DNA from: Clostridia bacterium
GTDB taxonomy: Bacteria > Bacillota > Clostridia > Oscillospirales > Acutalibacteraceae
Direction of reading: 5' to 3'
Assembly (NCBI GenBank): GCA_017465825.1
Contig: JAFTVI010000035.1
Location: 248,001-312,000 of the forward strand
Length of the DNA stretch: 64,000 nt
Positions 8,089 to 17,000 of this stretch are shown here, one piece after another (positions within the stretch are counted from its first letter, which is position 1; every line of letters begins with the position of its first letter). The position numbers were made by a program, and so were the translations under genes. Below the pieces are notes generated by a model, which saw only the letters and a list, made by a program, of their open reading frames with translations, did not search any database and was not told the DNA's origin.

Positions 8089-8916
8089 TTATACAAATCT
8101 TTGTGCATAAGCACATCTGCGACAAAGCTCTTCCGTCGCTTTTCGGCAGTCAAAGCCTTTGACCATATCCTTTGCACGGGGAGAGGACAGAATGTCATCA
8201 ATATCCTCATTGAAAATATTGCCGAGAGCTATGGTGCCGTCGCTGTCAAGACAGCAGGGGACTACCGTACCGTCGCAAAGTATGCCGAAGTGGTCACGCA
8301 AGCCGTAACAAAAGACAGTATCGCCCTGCACGGGTGCTGATTTGTCGGGCCAACCGAAACGTTCTCCCCACTCGAGGAAAAATTTGTTTCTTATACGCAA
8401 CCCTCTTGAGTTTTCCGTCCATTCACCGTCAATGCGATTTTGCAGAAATTCAAGAATTTTATCATTGCGTCCGCCGTCGTAACCTCTGTTCCATAGCCTG
8501 AAAACCACAATGACACCTGATTTTGATGCATAATCTGCAAATTCTGCAATCTCAGTCATATATCGCTCAAAATCAGAGTCGTCTGTGCCCTCAAAGCTGT
8601 GAACGGAAATGTTGATTTTGTGTATACCTGCGGAAATAATCTCCGCTCCGCGTTTTTTCAGTAGTGTTCCGTTGGTGGTTATTATTGATTTAAAGCCTTT
8701 TTGCGCCGCAGTTCTCAAAAAATCGGGTAATTCGGGATGCGTCAACGGTTCACCCATTAAATGATAGTAGATATATTCCGTTTGCCCCGAAAGCTTGTCA
8801 AGTATATGAGAAAATTCACTGTGGCTCATTCGTCCGGGTTCTCTTGAATGCCCGTGACAGAAGGAACAGTTCATATTGCATATGTTTGTAATTTCCACAT
8901 AAACGCGTGAATACAT
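8089..8916 (-). CDS. Radical SAM/SPASM domain protein
   Basis: A 275-residue enzyme. CNMNCSFC near residue 12 is the CxxxCxxC ligand set for the SAM-binding [4Fe-4S] cluster. The C-terminal part has a SPASM-like cysteine set (VPCC, then CRRCAYA near the end) for an extra cluster. Between them are the strands of the radical SAM barrel, including MGEPLTH. The start is placed at the ATG at 8914-8916 because AAGGAG lies 5 bases before it; the longer frame has no ribosome site. No peptide precursor was seen nearby, so a role in peptide maturation is not supported. The substrate is unknown. Confidence 0.85.
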   Translation of the reverse strand: MYSRVYVEITNICNMNCSFCHGHSREPGRMSHSEFSHILDKLSGQTEYIYYHLMGEPLTHPELPDFLRTAAQKGFKSIITTNGTLLKKRGAEIISAGIHKINISVHSFEGTDDSDFERYMTEIAEFADYASKSGVIVVFRLWNRGYDGGRNDKILEFLQNRIDGEWTENSRGLRIRNKFFLEWGERFGWPDKSAPVQGDTVFCYGLRDHFGILCDGTVVPCCLDSDGTIALGNIFNEDIDDILSSPRAKDMVKGFDCRKATEELCRRCAYAQRFV

Positions 8917-9042
8917 AATAACTCCTTGTAATGTGCTGTTTAGTTGCAAGCCCTGTATTGCAGATAGGCGGCTTTCATTTTGTTATGAAAATCAACTTGA
9001 AATTATAATAACACAAATTTATGACTTTTTCTACCTTTAAAA

Positions 9043-9079
9043 CGATAAAAGCGGCTCAAAGCCAAAGCTTCAAGCCACT
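9043..9079 (-). terminator. Terminator of the cofE-like/guaA operon
   Basis: Arms 9050-9062 and 9067-9079 pair over 13 positions (some G-U) around a UUUG loop and are followed on the minus strand by UUUU. Confidence 0.85.
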
Positions 9080-9094
9080 CAAAAGCCATATTTA

Positions 9095-10099
9095 TTATTC
9101 CCACTCGATTGTGCCGATGGGCTTGGGTGTGAGGTCGAGGAGTACGCGGTTGATGCCGTTTACCTCGTGGGTGATACGGTCTGTGATATGGTGCAGAAGT
9201 GTATAGGGAATCTCCTCTATTGTTGCAGTCATAGCGTCTGTTGTGTTAACTGCGCGGATGATTGCGGGCCAGCCTTCATAACGGCTTTCGTCTTTAACGC
9301 CTACGCTCTTCATATCGGGTACGGCAATGAAATACTGCCATACTTTTTCTGAAAGGCCGTTTTTCTCAAACTCTTCACGGAGAATAGCATCTGCTTCACG
9401 GAGTGCATCAAGTCTGTTTCTTGTGATTGCTCCGAGGCAACGTACGCCGAGACCGGGGCCGGGGAAGGGCTGACGGTAAACCATTGCGTGAGGAAGACCG
9501 AGAGCCTCACCTACAACACGGACTTCATCCTTGAAGAGAAGTTTTACAGGCTCAACAAGCTGAAATTTAAGGTCCTGGGGAAGACCGCCTACATTGTGGT
9601 GGGATTTAACAGCCTTTTTGCCTTCTGCCTGCTTGACGCTTTCAAGAATGTCGGGATAAATTGTGCCCTGTGCAAGGAATTCAACACCCTCAAGCTTTCT
9701 TGCCTCGTCAGCAAATACATTTATGAATTCAGCACCGATAATCTTACGCTTCTGTTCGGGGTCGCTTACGCCGCCGAGAAGGTAGAGGAAACGGTCTGTT
9801 GCATCAACATAGATAAGGTTTGCGTCAAGAGTTTTGCCGAAAACTTCAATAACGTTTTCGCTTTCGCCTTTACGCATAAGTCCGTGATTAACGTGAACGC
9901 ATACAAGCTGTTTGCCGATTGCTTTTATAAGAAGTGCCGCAACGACTGATGAATCAACACCGCCTGAAAGCGCAAGAAGAACCTTCTTGTCGCCAACCTG
10001 TTCTCGGACAGCTTTTATCTGTTCTTCAATAAACGCCTCGGCAAGAGCTTTTGTTGTGATACGCTCCATAGATTCGGGTCTGACATTTGATGTCTGCAT
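9095..10099 (-). CDS. guaA: GMP synthase, ATP-pyrophosphatase/dimerisation part without glutaminase domain
   Basis: The 334-residue protein has the PP-loop SGGVDSS at about 45-51 and the GMP synthase C-terminal dimerisation domain with PFPGPGLGVRCLG (about 210) and DLTPKPIGTIEWE at the end. It makes GMP from XMP. The usual bacterial enzyme has about 510 residues because of an N-terminal class I glutamine amidotransferase domain; here translation starts just before the synthase domain (ATG at 10099 behind GGAGG), so ammonia must come from a separate glutaminase subunit, as in archaea, or from free ammonium. It lies 18 bases behind the CofE-like gene and shares its promoter. Confidence 0.88.
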   Translation of the reverse strand: MQTSNVRPESMERITTKALAEAFIEEQIKAVREQVGDKKVLLALSGGVDSSVVAALLIKAIGKQLVCVHVNHGLMRKGESENVIEVFGKTLDANLIYVDATDRFLYLLGGVSDPEQKRKIIGAEFINVFADEARKLEGVEFLAQGTIYPDILESVKQAEGKKAVKSHHNVGGLPQDLKFQLVEPVKLLFKDEVRVVGEALGLPHAMVYRQPFPGPGLGVRCLGAITRNRLDALREADAILREEFEKNGLSEKVWQYFIAVPDMKSVGVKDESRYEGWPAIIRAVNTTDAMTATIEEIPYTLLHHITDRITHEVNGINRVLLDLTPKPIGTIEWE

Positions 10100-10117
10100 A
10101 TGAATTCCTCCGTTCTG

Positions 10118-11317
10118 TCAGTTTGTGTAGTTATCGAAATAGCCCTGAACAAGAACTACGGGAGTACCCTTGTCGCCGGAACCGCTGGTAAGGTCGCAAA
10201 GTGAGCCGATAAGGTCTGTAAGCTGTCTGGGAGTTGTGCCCTGAGATGCCATATTGCCTACAAGGTTGTCGCTCTTTGCCTTGATGCTTGCGGAAATTGC
10301 TTCTTTGAGAGCATCGCCGCTGAGGTCTTTGAAATCGTTATCTGCAAGATACTTGAGCTTGAGCTCGTTGGGAGTACCGATAAGTCCGTCTGTGAATGCG
10401 GGGGAAACAACCGGGTCTGCAAGCTCCCAGATCTTACCCTGAGGATCCTTGAATGCGCCGTCGCCGTAAACCATAACTTCAACGTGCTTGCCTGTTGCCT
10501 TGAGGATTCTTGCCTGAATGTCAAGAACAAGATCCTTGCACTCTCTTGGGAAAAGCTTGATTGTTGTTTCTGTTGATTTGTTTGAGCCGAGAAGACCATA
10601 CTTTTCGTTACAGCCGCTGCCGTTAACGGGAGCATTCATAATATCGTCAAGACCGCAAACGATCTTTGCGCCTGCCGCTTTGAGAATACGCTTTGTTCTT
10701 GCTCTTGTGTGAATATCGCAGTTGATTATGCAATCTGTGTAATCAAGGATAGCCTTTGCCTGATTTGCGAAAATGATTTCGCACTCGGCACCGCAGGAGC
10801 GGATAAGCTCACCGTAGTATGCAACATAGTCAACACCTGTGAATTCGTGCTTGTTTTCGCCGAAAAGCTCACGGTATTTTGCTTCTGTAAGAACATCGCT
10901 GTAGGGATTGATGCCTGCCGCATCAATTTTGTCAAGGCTTACAAGCTCGTTACCAACCTCATCGGAAGGATAGCTGAGCATAAGAACAACTTTCTTCGCG
11001 CCCATTGCAATACCTTTAAGGCAGATTGCAAAACGGTTTCTTGAAAGAATCGGGAAAATAACACCTACTGTTTCTCCGCCGAGCTTAGCTTTAACATCAG
11101 CGGCAATATCTTCAACGGAAGCGTAATTGCCCTGTGCTCTTGCTACGATAGACTCCGTTATTGATATAACATCACGGTCGCGGAGTTCAAAGCCCTCGGA
11201 TTCAGCAGCCTCGAGAACACTTGCGGTAACGATTTCGGCAAGGTTATCGCCCTGACGGATAATCGGGCAACGGATACCTCTTGAAACAGTACCGACTCTA
11301 CGTTCATTTTGATTCAT
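10118..11317 (-). CDS. CofE-like protein (F420-0:gamma-glutamyl ligase family)
   Basis: A 399-residue protein. The N-terminal segment with RDRDVISITESIVARAQGN (about 50-70), followed by VGVIFPILSRNRFA, is characteristic of the coenzyme F420 gamma-glutamyl ligase family, which adds glutamate to F420-0 in archaea and actinobacteria. Clostridia of this kind are not known to make F420, and no other F420 gene is in the window, so this homologue probably joins an amino acid or another substrate by the same amide-ligase chemistry. It is the first gene of an operon with GMP synthase, which suggests a link to purine or glutamate/ammonia metabolism (inference). Confidence 0.75.
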   Translation of the reverse strand: MNQNERRVGTVSRGIRCPIIRQGDNLAEIVTASVLEAAESEGFELRDRDVISITESIVARAQGNYASVEDIAADVKAKLGGETVGVIFPILSRNRFAICLKGIAMGAKKVVLMLSYPSDEVGNELVSLDKIDAAGINPYSDVLTEAKYRELFGENKHEFTGVDYVAYYGELIRSCGAECEIIFANQAKAILDYTDCIINCDIHTRARTKRILKAAGAKIVCGLDDIMNAPVNGSGCNEKYGLLGSNKSTETTIKLFPRECKDLVLDIQARILKATGKHVEVMVYGDGAFKDPQGKIWELADPVVSPAFTDGLIGTPNELKLKYLADNDFKDLSGDALKEAISASIKAKSDNLVGNMASQGTTPRQLTDLIGSLCDLTSGSGDKGTPVVLVQGYFDNYTN

Positions 11318-11364
11318 AATAGAAAAGTCCTTTCTCTGATAAGCCGGATATACAATACAGCTAC

Positions 11365-11392
11365 ATCATTTGTAGATTTCTTTACAAATGAT
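11365..11392 (-). promoter_or_regulatory. Perfect dyad at the start site of the cofE-like/guaA operon
   Basis: ATCATTTGTA (11365-11374) and TACAAATGAT (11383-11392) form a perfect inverted repeat with an 8-base spacer. It starts directly after the -10 box and covers the predicted RNA start, the usual position of a repressor operator. It could also fold as a 5' hairpin in the RNA. The sequence does not resemble a PurR box. Confidence 0.6.
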
Positions 11393-11421
11393 ATTATACG
11401 CCTAAATTTGTGATTTTTCAA
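11393..11421 (-). promoter_or_regulatory. Sigma-A promoter of the cofE-like/guaA operon
   Basis: TTGAAA (11416-11421) and TATAAT (11393-11398) on the minus strand, with a 17-base spacer. Confidence 0.85.
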
Positions 11422-11502
11422 TACTTCAATAAATTCTTTATTTGGAAGAATATAAAAAATTAAAGGGTGATTTTTTTTAATTTTTAGGCAGAAAAAATAA
11501 TA

Positions 11503-12861
11503 TTATACGCCTGTCGATTTTTTTCTTTTATTTATATAAATTATAAAGGATATAACAGCAGTAACAATAGCTATGCACGATGCTATAAGCATAAATAGTG
11601 AAAGAATATCAAAGGGCAATGTGAAATCTGCAGGAACGGCGTAGTTCACGGTCAATGTTTCGTCGTCAAAAGATACCTTGCTGTTGATTTCGTATATGCT
11701 GAGAATATCATTATCCCAGCATTCGTTATATCTGAATGCTTCGGCTTCGTCAACAGTGTTGAATATTTTTGTTTCACACACTTCTGTTACAATTTCATAG
11801 TCGCCGGAGACAATCTGACCTTCATCATCGAACTTCGCATCTGTACAGTTTGCCGTGAGTTCATAAACAGAAAGCACTGGTGACATATCGTACTCTATAA
11901 TGTAAAGCTGTTCTCCGTTCAGGAAAAAGTCTTTCAGCTTGTTGTAATCGTTTTCGGCATCTTCAAGGGTATATTGGCCGTAGATGATTGCATCGGGAAA
12001 AGTGAAACCGTAGCTTGCCGTTAAACTGTCAACAAGTTCAGCAACGAAAGGAAATACCATACATACAACAATTATAACGGCTATAAAAACAGATGTGTTT
12101 TTTATATGTTTTTTACGGTAAGCCAGAAATTCGGGGGATAACACGGCTTCATCGTCTTTGTCTGCACCGATGTTTTTGTACATAATTCTGTAAATCGCAA
12201 ATGCAATTGCACCGCTGACAAAAATGTTTACAGGTATAAACGGATAAGGATCAAACAAACCGATAATATCCGTTGTGATACCTATAACAGCAATAATTAC
12301 AAGACAGATCGTGATGCAAAGGTAAATCAGTGCTTTTTTCTTAGTTTTGCCTGTGGTTCTTTCATCAATGATGTTATCTTCGGTATTGAAATTAGTCTTG
12401 AAATTATTGAATGCCACAACCTGAATAATAAGGGATGCACAGGTCATAAGCAGCGTAAGCAGAACGCAGATTGTTTGTGTTGCATAAGTGTTGGAAAGTA
12501 TACAGGTCAGATAGGCAAGTATTGATGCAAGCACGCCCAGAGCGATTGATATGAATGACAGATTTGTGAACCGTGAGAGTGCCTTATCAAAAAGATATTT
12601 TGCTCTTTTTTCCGTTTTTTCTTCGTTGAGCTGTTCATTTTCTGCTTTGATGATACGCTCACCGCGCAGAATTTCATCAACGGTGACATCATAAAGTTCA
12701 GCGATTGCAGGAAGCATCATAATTTCGGGACAGCCTTCATCACGCTCCCATTTGCTTACAGTTTTATTTGAAATGTTCAGCTTGTCGGCAACCTCCTGCT
12801 GAGTGTAGCCGTGAGCTTTTCTTAATGCGGCAAGGAATGCGCCCATTGTCTTTTTCTCCAT
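11503..12861 (-). CDS. XRE-family helix-turn-helix protein with membrane domain
   Basis: A 452-residue protein. Residues about 8-62 are an XRE DNA-binding domain (YTQQEVADKLNISNKTVSKWE). A short linker leads to about five to six hydrophobic segments (about 95-270) and an extracytoplasmic stretch, with a last transmembrane helix and basic tail at the end (FIIYINKRKK). The start is the ATG at 12859-12861 behind a very strong AAAGGAGG; 18 further in-frame residues upstream have no ribosome site. It is probably a membrane-tethered regulator that senses an envelope or cell-surface signal. No target operon adjoins it, so the regulon is unknown. Confidence 0.82.
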   Translation of the reverse strand: MEKKTMGAFLAALRKAHGYTQQEVADKLNISNKTVSKWERDEGCPEIMMLPAIAELYDVTVDEILRGERIIKAENEQLNEEKTEKRAKYLFDKALSRFTNLSFISIALGVLASILAYLTCILSNTYATQTICVLLTLLMTCASLIIQVVAFNNFKTNFNTEDNIIDERTTGKTKKKALIYLCITICLVIIAVIGITTDIIGLFDPYPFIPVNIFVSGAIAFAIYRIMYKNIGADKDDEAVLSPEFLAYRKKHIKNTSVFIAVIIVVCMVFPFVAELVDSLTASYGFTFPDAIIYGQYTLEDAENDYNKLKDFFLNGEQLYIIEYDMSPVLSVYELTANCTDAKFDDEGQIVSGDYEIVTEVCETKIFNTVDEAEAFRYNECWDNDILSIYEINSKVSFDDETLTVNYAVPADFTLPFDILSLFMLIASCIAIVTAVISFIIYINKRKKSTGV

Positions 12862-12992
12862 AACAAAACCTCCTTTTGTCACCTCTATTCTACTTTGAAG
12901 AGAGCATTTTTGCAAGCCATTTGCAGTAGAATATGTCTGCGAATCGTGGAAAAAGCAGAGATTTGTTCATACAACAGAAAAAATATATCTTG

Positions 12993-13021
12993 TTGACATA
13001 GTTCGATAAATAATATATAAT
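12993..13021 (+). promoter_or_regulatory. Consensus promoter of toxin mRNA, locus A
   Basis: TTGACA (12993-12998), a 17-base spacer and TATAAT (13016-13021): a full match to the sigma-A consensus. The predicted start near 13028 coincides with a 7-bp 5'-terminal hairpin (13027-13044). Confidence 0.85.
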
Positions 13022-13080
13022 GAAATCGCGGAGTAAACTCCGTGTCGAGAGGTAATCGGCGCAAAAAAAGGCGGTTAGCA

Positions 13081-13100
13081 CACCAAGCGAAAGCGAGGTG
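13081..13100 (+). promoter_or_regulatory. Hairpin hiding the Shine-Dalgarno, locus A
   Basis: CACC (13081-13084) pairs with GGTG (13097-13100) and GC with GC around a GAAA tetraloop, with an AA/GA internal loop. The GAGGTG ribosome site of the small ORF lies in the 3' arm, so translation should be low until the RNA is processed or refolded. Locus B has an equivalent hairpin of different sequence. Confidence 0.65.
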
Positions 13101-13107
13101 ATGCATT

Positions 13108-13191
13108 GTGGTAAAAGCAATATTGTTTTTATTGATTTATGTTTTACATAAAGATACAAAATCAGTTACTCTTACTATCAAAAAGAAATAA
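13108..13191 (+). CDS. Small hydrophobic peptide, candidate type I toxin (locus A)
   Basis: GTG start at 13108 behind GAGGTG (13095-13100) gives a 27-residue peptide: a hydrophobic stretch (AILFLLIYVL), then a polar segment and a basic end (TIKKK). This is the shape of membrane-acting peptides of type I toxin-antitoxin systems. The stop lies inside the shared terminator hairpin. In another frame the DNA after AAAAAG continues with NNR codons like the end of the locus B peptide, so locus A may carry a frameshift and be partly decayed. No homology search was possible. Confidence 0.55.
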   Translation: MVKAILFLLIYVLHKDTKSVTLTIKKK

Positions 13192-13268
13192 CCGCCCTGT
13201 TAGCGTCAGGACGGTTGTTCAAAAAATAATTCGTTCTAAAGGTTAGCCGCTTTTATCGGTTACCTTTC
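13178..13268 (-). ncRNA. Predicted antisense RNA, locus A
   Basis: A perfect consensus promoter on the minus strand (13275-13303) fires towards the toxin gene. The RNA would start near 13268, fold a 5' hairpin, and end at the hairpin 13190-13216 followed by an ATTTCTTTTT tract. It covers the 3' end of the toxin frame. It is the presumed antitoxin RNA. Confidence 0.65.
13190..13216 (-). terminator. Shared hairpin at the converging ends, locus A
   Basis: Arms 13190-13199 and 13207-13216 pair over 10 positions with one mismatch. The minus strand has the T-rich tail, so it clearly terminates the antisense RNA; on the plus strand the following bases are A-rich and termination is uncertain. Confidence 0.75.
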
Positions 13269-13274
13269 GGCTTT

Positions 13275-13303
13275 ATTATAACATAATCATTCTATGATGT
13301 CAA
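13275..13303 (-). promoter_or_regulatory. Consensus promoter of the antisense RNA, locus A
   Basis: On the minus strand TTGACA (13298-13303) and TATAAT (13275-13280) with a 17-base spacer, again a full consensus match. Confidence 0.85.
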
Positions 13304-13345
13304 GCGCCGTATGGTGCTTATTTTTTTTAGGTTGATTATGCGTTT

Positions 13346-15784
13346 TTAATGTCGTGCGAAAACAAATTCTCCGTTTTCGACTTTGCAGATGTATTTTTCA
13401 CCTGTGCTGATTTTGTTTTCGAGCAGGAGCTCGGAAAGCTTATCTTCAATATTTGCCCTTATTGCTCTTCTCAGCGGTCTTGCGCCGTAGACCTCGTCAA
13501 AACCGACCTGAGCAATTTTGTCTGTGGCTTCTTCGGAGAAGGTGATGTCAATATCCATTTCTTTGACACGCAGTCTTACGCCGTCAAGCATTTTGCCCGC
13601 GATTTCGTGAATATTCTCCTGTGTGAGCCTTGAAAATACGATTATGTCGTCAATTCTGTTGAGGAATTCGGGACGGAAGGTATTTTTCAGTTCACCCATA
13701 ACCGCATCCTGTATTCTTTCAAAGGACATTGAGCCGCCGCCCGAGGAGAATCCTAGCGCTGACTGCTTTTCGGTAATGAGCTTTGCACCCACGTTGGAAG
13801 TCATAATTATGACAGCATTTTTAAAGCTGACCTTTCTGCCCTGTGAGTCCGTGAGAATACCGTCATCAAGAATCTGGAGCATCATATTGAATACATCGGG
13901 ATGCGCCTTTTCGATTTCGTCAAAAAGAACTACGGAATAAGGCTTTCTGCGGATTTTTTCCGTCAGCTGACCGCCCTCTTCAAAACCGACGTAGCCGGGA
14001 GGGGAGCCGAGGAGCTTGGAAACGTTATGCTTTTCCATATACTCGGACATATCAAGACGGATGATTGCGTTTTCGTCACCGAACATAGCCTGCGCAAGAG
14101 CCTTGCAAAGCTCCGTTTTGCCCACGCCCGTAGGGCCTAAGAATATAAATGAGCCTATGGGGCGTTTGGGGTCTTTCAAGCCTACACGGCTTCGGCGTAT
14201 AGCCTTTGCAACTGCGCTGACAGCTTCGTGCTGACCTACGATTCGGCTGTGAAGCTCGTTTTCAAGATTGAGAAGCCTCTGACTTTCTTCCACTGTGAGC
14301 TGACTTACGGGAATACCCGTCCAGCTTGCGACGATTTCGGCGATTTCGTTCGTTCCCACTTCTCCGGAAACGTGACTTGCTTTCTCTTCCCATTTCGCCT
14401 TTGCTTCGGAGAGCTTTTTTGCAAGCTCTTTTTCATCGTCACGCAGCTTTGCGGCTCTTTCAAATTCCTGTGAATTTACGGCAGAGGCTTTCTCGTGATT
14501 AAGCTCCTTCAGCGCAGTTTCAAGCTCTTTTATCTCCTCAGGCGGAGTGAATGCCTTAAGACGTACTCTTGATGCCGCCTCGTCAATAAGGTCTATTGCT
14601 TTGTCGGGTAAAAATCTGTCACCGATGTATCTTGCAGAGAGTTTTACTGCGGCGCAGATTGCATCGTCTGTGATCTTAACCTTGTGATGTGCTTCGTATT
14701 TATCTCTTAACCCTTTGAGGATTTCAACCGCCTCACCCTCTGAGGGCTCACCTACGGTTACAGGCTGAAAACGCCTTTCAAGTGCCGCATCCTTTTCAAT
14801 GTTTTTGCGGTATTCCTCTATGGTGGTTGCACCTATAACCTGAAATTCACCCCTTGCAAGTGAGGGCTTCAGGATGTTAGCCGCATCAGTTGCACCCTCT
14901 GCCGAGCCTGCGCCCACAAGTGTGTGAATTTCGTCTATAAACAGAATGATATTGCCCGATTCCTTGACTTCTTCTATACAGTTTTTGATTCTGTCCTCAA
15001 AGTCGCCCCTGTATTTTGTACCTGCAACCATACCCGTAAGGTCAAGGGAGATAATGCGCTTGTCTTTGAGCAGTTCGGGCACTTCATTCTGTGCGATTTT
15101 CAGTGCAAGTCCCTCTGCTATTGCCGTTTTGCCCACGCCCGGTTCACCTATAAGACAGGGATTGTTCTTTGTGCGGCGGGAGAGTATCTGCGTAACTCTT
15201 TCAATCTCAGCCATTCTGCCTATTACAGGGTCAATTTTACCCTCTCTTGCAAGTGCTGTAAGGTCTCTGCCGTATTTGTCCAGAGTGTCGGTTTTGCCCG
15301 AATAGTTTTTGGAATTGTTTGCAGTTCCCGTATTTTTAGGCATTGTGCCCGAAACGGCTTTGCTGATGTCGTTTATAATATCTGTTGAGGATACACCGCA
15401 TTTTGCAATAATTTTTGCGGCATAGCTCTGTGATTCTCTTACAATTGCAAGCAGAATGTGCTCTGTGCCCACAAGGGGAAGACCTGCTGTTCTTGCTATG
15501 AGCATAGAGGTTTCTATGATGTTTTTGCTTCTCGGGGTGAAATCGTCAGAGGACAATTCCGTAGGCATTCCCACGCCCACTTCAGCTTTTATTGCATCTT
15601 CAACCCTCTGAAAGGTCAGACCTCTTGACATCAGCACCGATGCGGCTATACTGCCCGTGTCTTTAAGCAGACCCAATAGCAGATGCTCACTGCCGATGTA
15701 AGTGTGTCCTATATCTTCTGCGGCATTGACAGCATTGTTGAGTGCCACATTTGCCTTTTCGTTGAAGCCTGTAAATTTATACAT
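13346..15784 (-). CDS. clpC: ClpC, AAA+ unfoldase of the ClpCP protease
   Basis: The 812-residue protein unfolds substrates and feeds them to ClpP. The order is a double Clp N-domain (about 1-145), first AAA+ module with GEPGVGKT at about 213-220, a middle domain with a UVR-like helical pair (about 410-470), second AAA+ module with GPTGVGKT near 550, and the D2-small domain. It is the last gene of the ctsR-mcsA-mcsB-clpC operon. In Bacillus, McsB phosphorylates arginines of substrates, which then dock on the ClpC N-domain. The ATG at 15782-15784 has AAAGGA upstream. A repeat element (R1a) ends 18 bases before the start codon, separating clpC from mcsB. Confidence 0.96.
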   Translation of the reverse strand: MYKFTGFNEKANVALNNAVNAAEDIGHTYIGSEHLLLGLLKDTGSIAASVLMSRGLTFQRVEDAIKAEVGVGMPTELSSDDFTPRSKNIIETSMLIARTAGLPLVGTEHILLAIVRESQSYAAKIIAKCGVSSTDIINDISKAVSGTMPKNTGTANNSKNYSGKTDTLDKYGRDLTALAREGKIDPVIGRMAEIERVTQILSRRTKNNPCLIGEPGVGKTAIAEGLALKIAQNEVPELLKDKRIISLDLTGMVAGTKYRGDFEDRIKNCIEEVKESGNIILFIDEIHTLVGAGSAEGATDAANILKPSLARGEFQVIGATTIEEYRKNIEKDAALERRFQPVTVGEPSEGEAVEILKGLRDKYEAHHKVKITDDAICAAVKLSARYIGDRFLPDKAIDLIDEAASRVRLKAFTPPEEIKELETALKELNHEKASAVNSQEFERAAKLRDDEKELAKKLSEAKAKWEEKASHVSGEVGTNEIAEIVASWTGIPVSQLTVEESQRLLNLENELHSRIVGQHEAVSAVAKAIRRSRVGLKDPKRPIGSFIFLGPTGVGKTELCKALAQAMFGDENAIIRLDMSEYMEKHNVSKLLGSPPGYVGFEEGGQLTEKIRRKPYSVVLFDEIEKAHPDVFNMMLQILDDGILTDSQGRKVSFKNAVIIMTSNVGAKLITEKQSALGFSSGGGSMSFERIQDAVMGELKNTFRPEFLNRIDDIIVFSRLTQENIHEIAGKMLDGVRLRVKEMDIDITFSEEATDKIAQVGFDEVYGARPLRRAIRANIEDKLSELLLENKISTGEKYICKVENGEFVFARH

Positions 15785-15801
15785 AAACTGTCAATCCTTT
15801 C

Positions 15802-15996
15802 TAAAACAACAATTTCGCAAAGCTCAATTGTTGTTTAATTAGTAAGTAGCAATTAGCAATGAGTAATGTCGGAAAGGGCGTTGCCCTTTAATCCAATTAT
15901 ATAATTCAAGCCCGTAGGGCTTCCTCAATTGCTCATTTCTCACTGCTCATTGTTCATTACAATAAATTATCGGGGAATCCGATAATTTATTGTTTA
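15802..15996. repeat. R1 intergenic element, copy a, inside the clpC operon
   Basis: About 195 bp with a hairpin at each end. The right end (15981-15996) is a variant of the shared terminus TAAACAATAATTTA and contains the mcsB stop codon; the last two mcsB codons (AAA CAA, Lys-Gln) also come from the element. The left hairpin (15802-15836) carries AAACAACAATT. The interior has the R1 core with a GGGCGTTGCCC hairpin and a GCCCGTAGGGC hairpin. It has no coding capacity. Confidence 0.8.
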
Positions 15997-16997
15997 AAAA
16001 GTTTATTCCTTACCGCTTTTGCTCTTGCTTCGTCGCGTTCGTCGCCGTTCATATCCTCGCGATTTGCACAGGCAAGAGTTGCCGCCTGCATAGTCTCGGT
16101 AAGCTCATTAAGTATTGTAATGTCGGTATCAATGATTTTATACATAACGCCGAGTCTTACCCAGGAAAATAAATCAAGCATTTCGTCTGTGCTTAAAAGC
16201 CTTGCGGTGGAAAGAATACCGTATGCACGGTTGATTCTGTCAAGCACGTTTACATTCTTTACAAATTCTTCACCTACGGTGCGCTCCTGAGTAGCAATCT
16301 GCATTGTGATAGCCTTGAGATTGTCGAGTGCGTTGTTTTCGGAAATACCCAATGAAATCTGATTGCTCAGCTGATAAATGTCACCCTTTGCGCCTGTGCC
16401 TTCGCCGTAAGTGCCTCTGATTGTAAGACCGAGCTTAGATACGGTTGAAACGAGCCTTGAAATCTGATTGCATTTTGAAAGTGAGGGCAGATGCATCATA
16501 ACGGATGCTCTCATACCTGTTCCCAGATTGGTGGGGCATTGTGTGAGATAGCCGATTCTCTCGTCAAATGCAAATTTTAATTTGGAATCGAGTAAATCAT
16601 CGATTTTGTTTGCAAGGTCAAATGTGCCCTGCAAATCAAGTCCGCTTTTGATAACCTGAATTCTTATGTGGTCCTCCTCGCAAAGCATAATGCTTACGGA
16701 TTCATCGGGTGAAAGAAGTAAAGCTCTGCCCGCCTGAGGAGTTGCAAATTCGGGACTGATAAGATGTCTTTCCGCAAGAGCAACCGCCTGCTTCTGTGTA
16801 AGTGAGGACATTTCAATGTATTGAAGCTGTAAGCCTGAAACATCTGCAAGTGCATCCTTTACAGCTTTGCAGACCTGTTCCTTGCCCTGTGTGTCAAGAC
16901 GGCAGGGGAAAGGGTAGTCCTCAAGATTTCGTGCAAAACGGATTCTTGTGCTTAAAACCACATCATTGTTGCTTTTATTTTCGTACCACTTATTCAT
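15987..16997 (-). CDS. mcsB: McsB protein-arginine kinase
   Basis: A 336-residue member of the phosphagen kinase fold. STRIRFARNL near residue 17 and CPTNLGTGMRASV near 153 are the nucleotide- and guanidino-binding motifs. The enzyme phosphorylates arginine residues of damaged proteins, marking them for ClpCP, and in Bacillus it also inactivates CtsR. It starts 3 bases after the mcsA stop, with its ribosome site (GGAGGG) inside the last mcsA codons, so the two are translationally coupled. The last residues (KQ) and the stop lie inside the terminus of repeat R1a. Confidence 0.95.
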   Translation of the reverse strand: MNKWYENKSNNDVVLSTRIRFARNLEDYPFPCRLDTQGKEQVCKAVKDALADVSGLQLQYIEMSSLTQKQAVALAERHLISPEFATPQAGRALLLSPDESVSIMLCEEDHIRIQVIKSGLDLQGTFDLANKIDDLLDSKLKFAFDERIGYLTQCPTNLGTGMRASVMMHLPSLSKCNQISRLVSTVSKLGLTIRGTYGEGTGAKGDIYQLSNQISLGISENNALDNLKAITMQIATQERTVGEEFVKNVNVLDRINRAYGILSTARLLSTDEMLDLFSWVRLGVMYKIIDTDITILNELTETMQAATLACANREDMNGDERDEARAKAVRNKLFKQ

Positions 16998-17000
16998 TGA

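Noticed and set aside
11365..11392. Purine riboswitch or PurR box before the guaA operon
   Set aside because: No purine aptamer core or PurR-type paired CGAA motif is visible; only a simple dyad at the start site is present.
13101..13151. ATG-started 16-codon frame in locus A instead of the GTG-started peptide
   Set aside because: The ATG directly follows GAGGTG with no spacing, and the product lacks the hydrophobic/basic pattern; alignment to locus B favours the GTG start.
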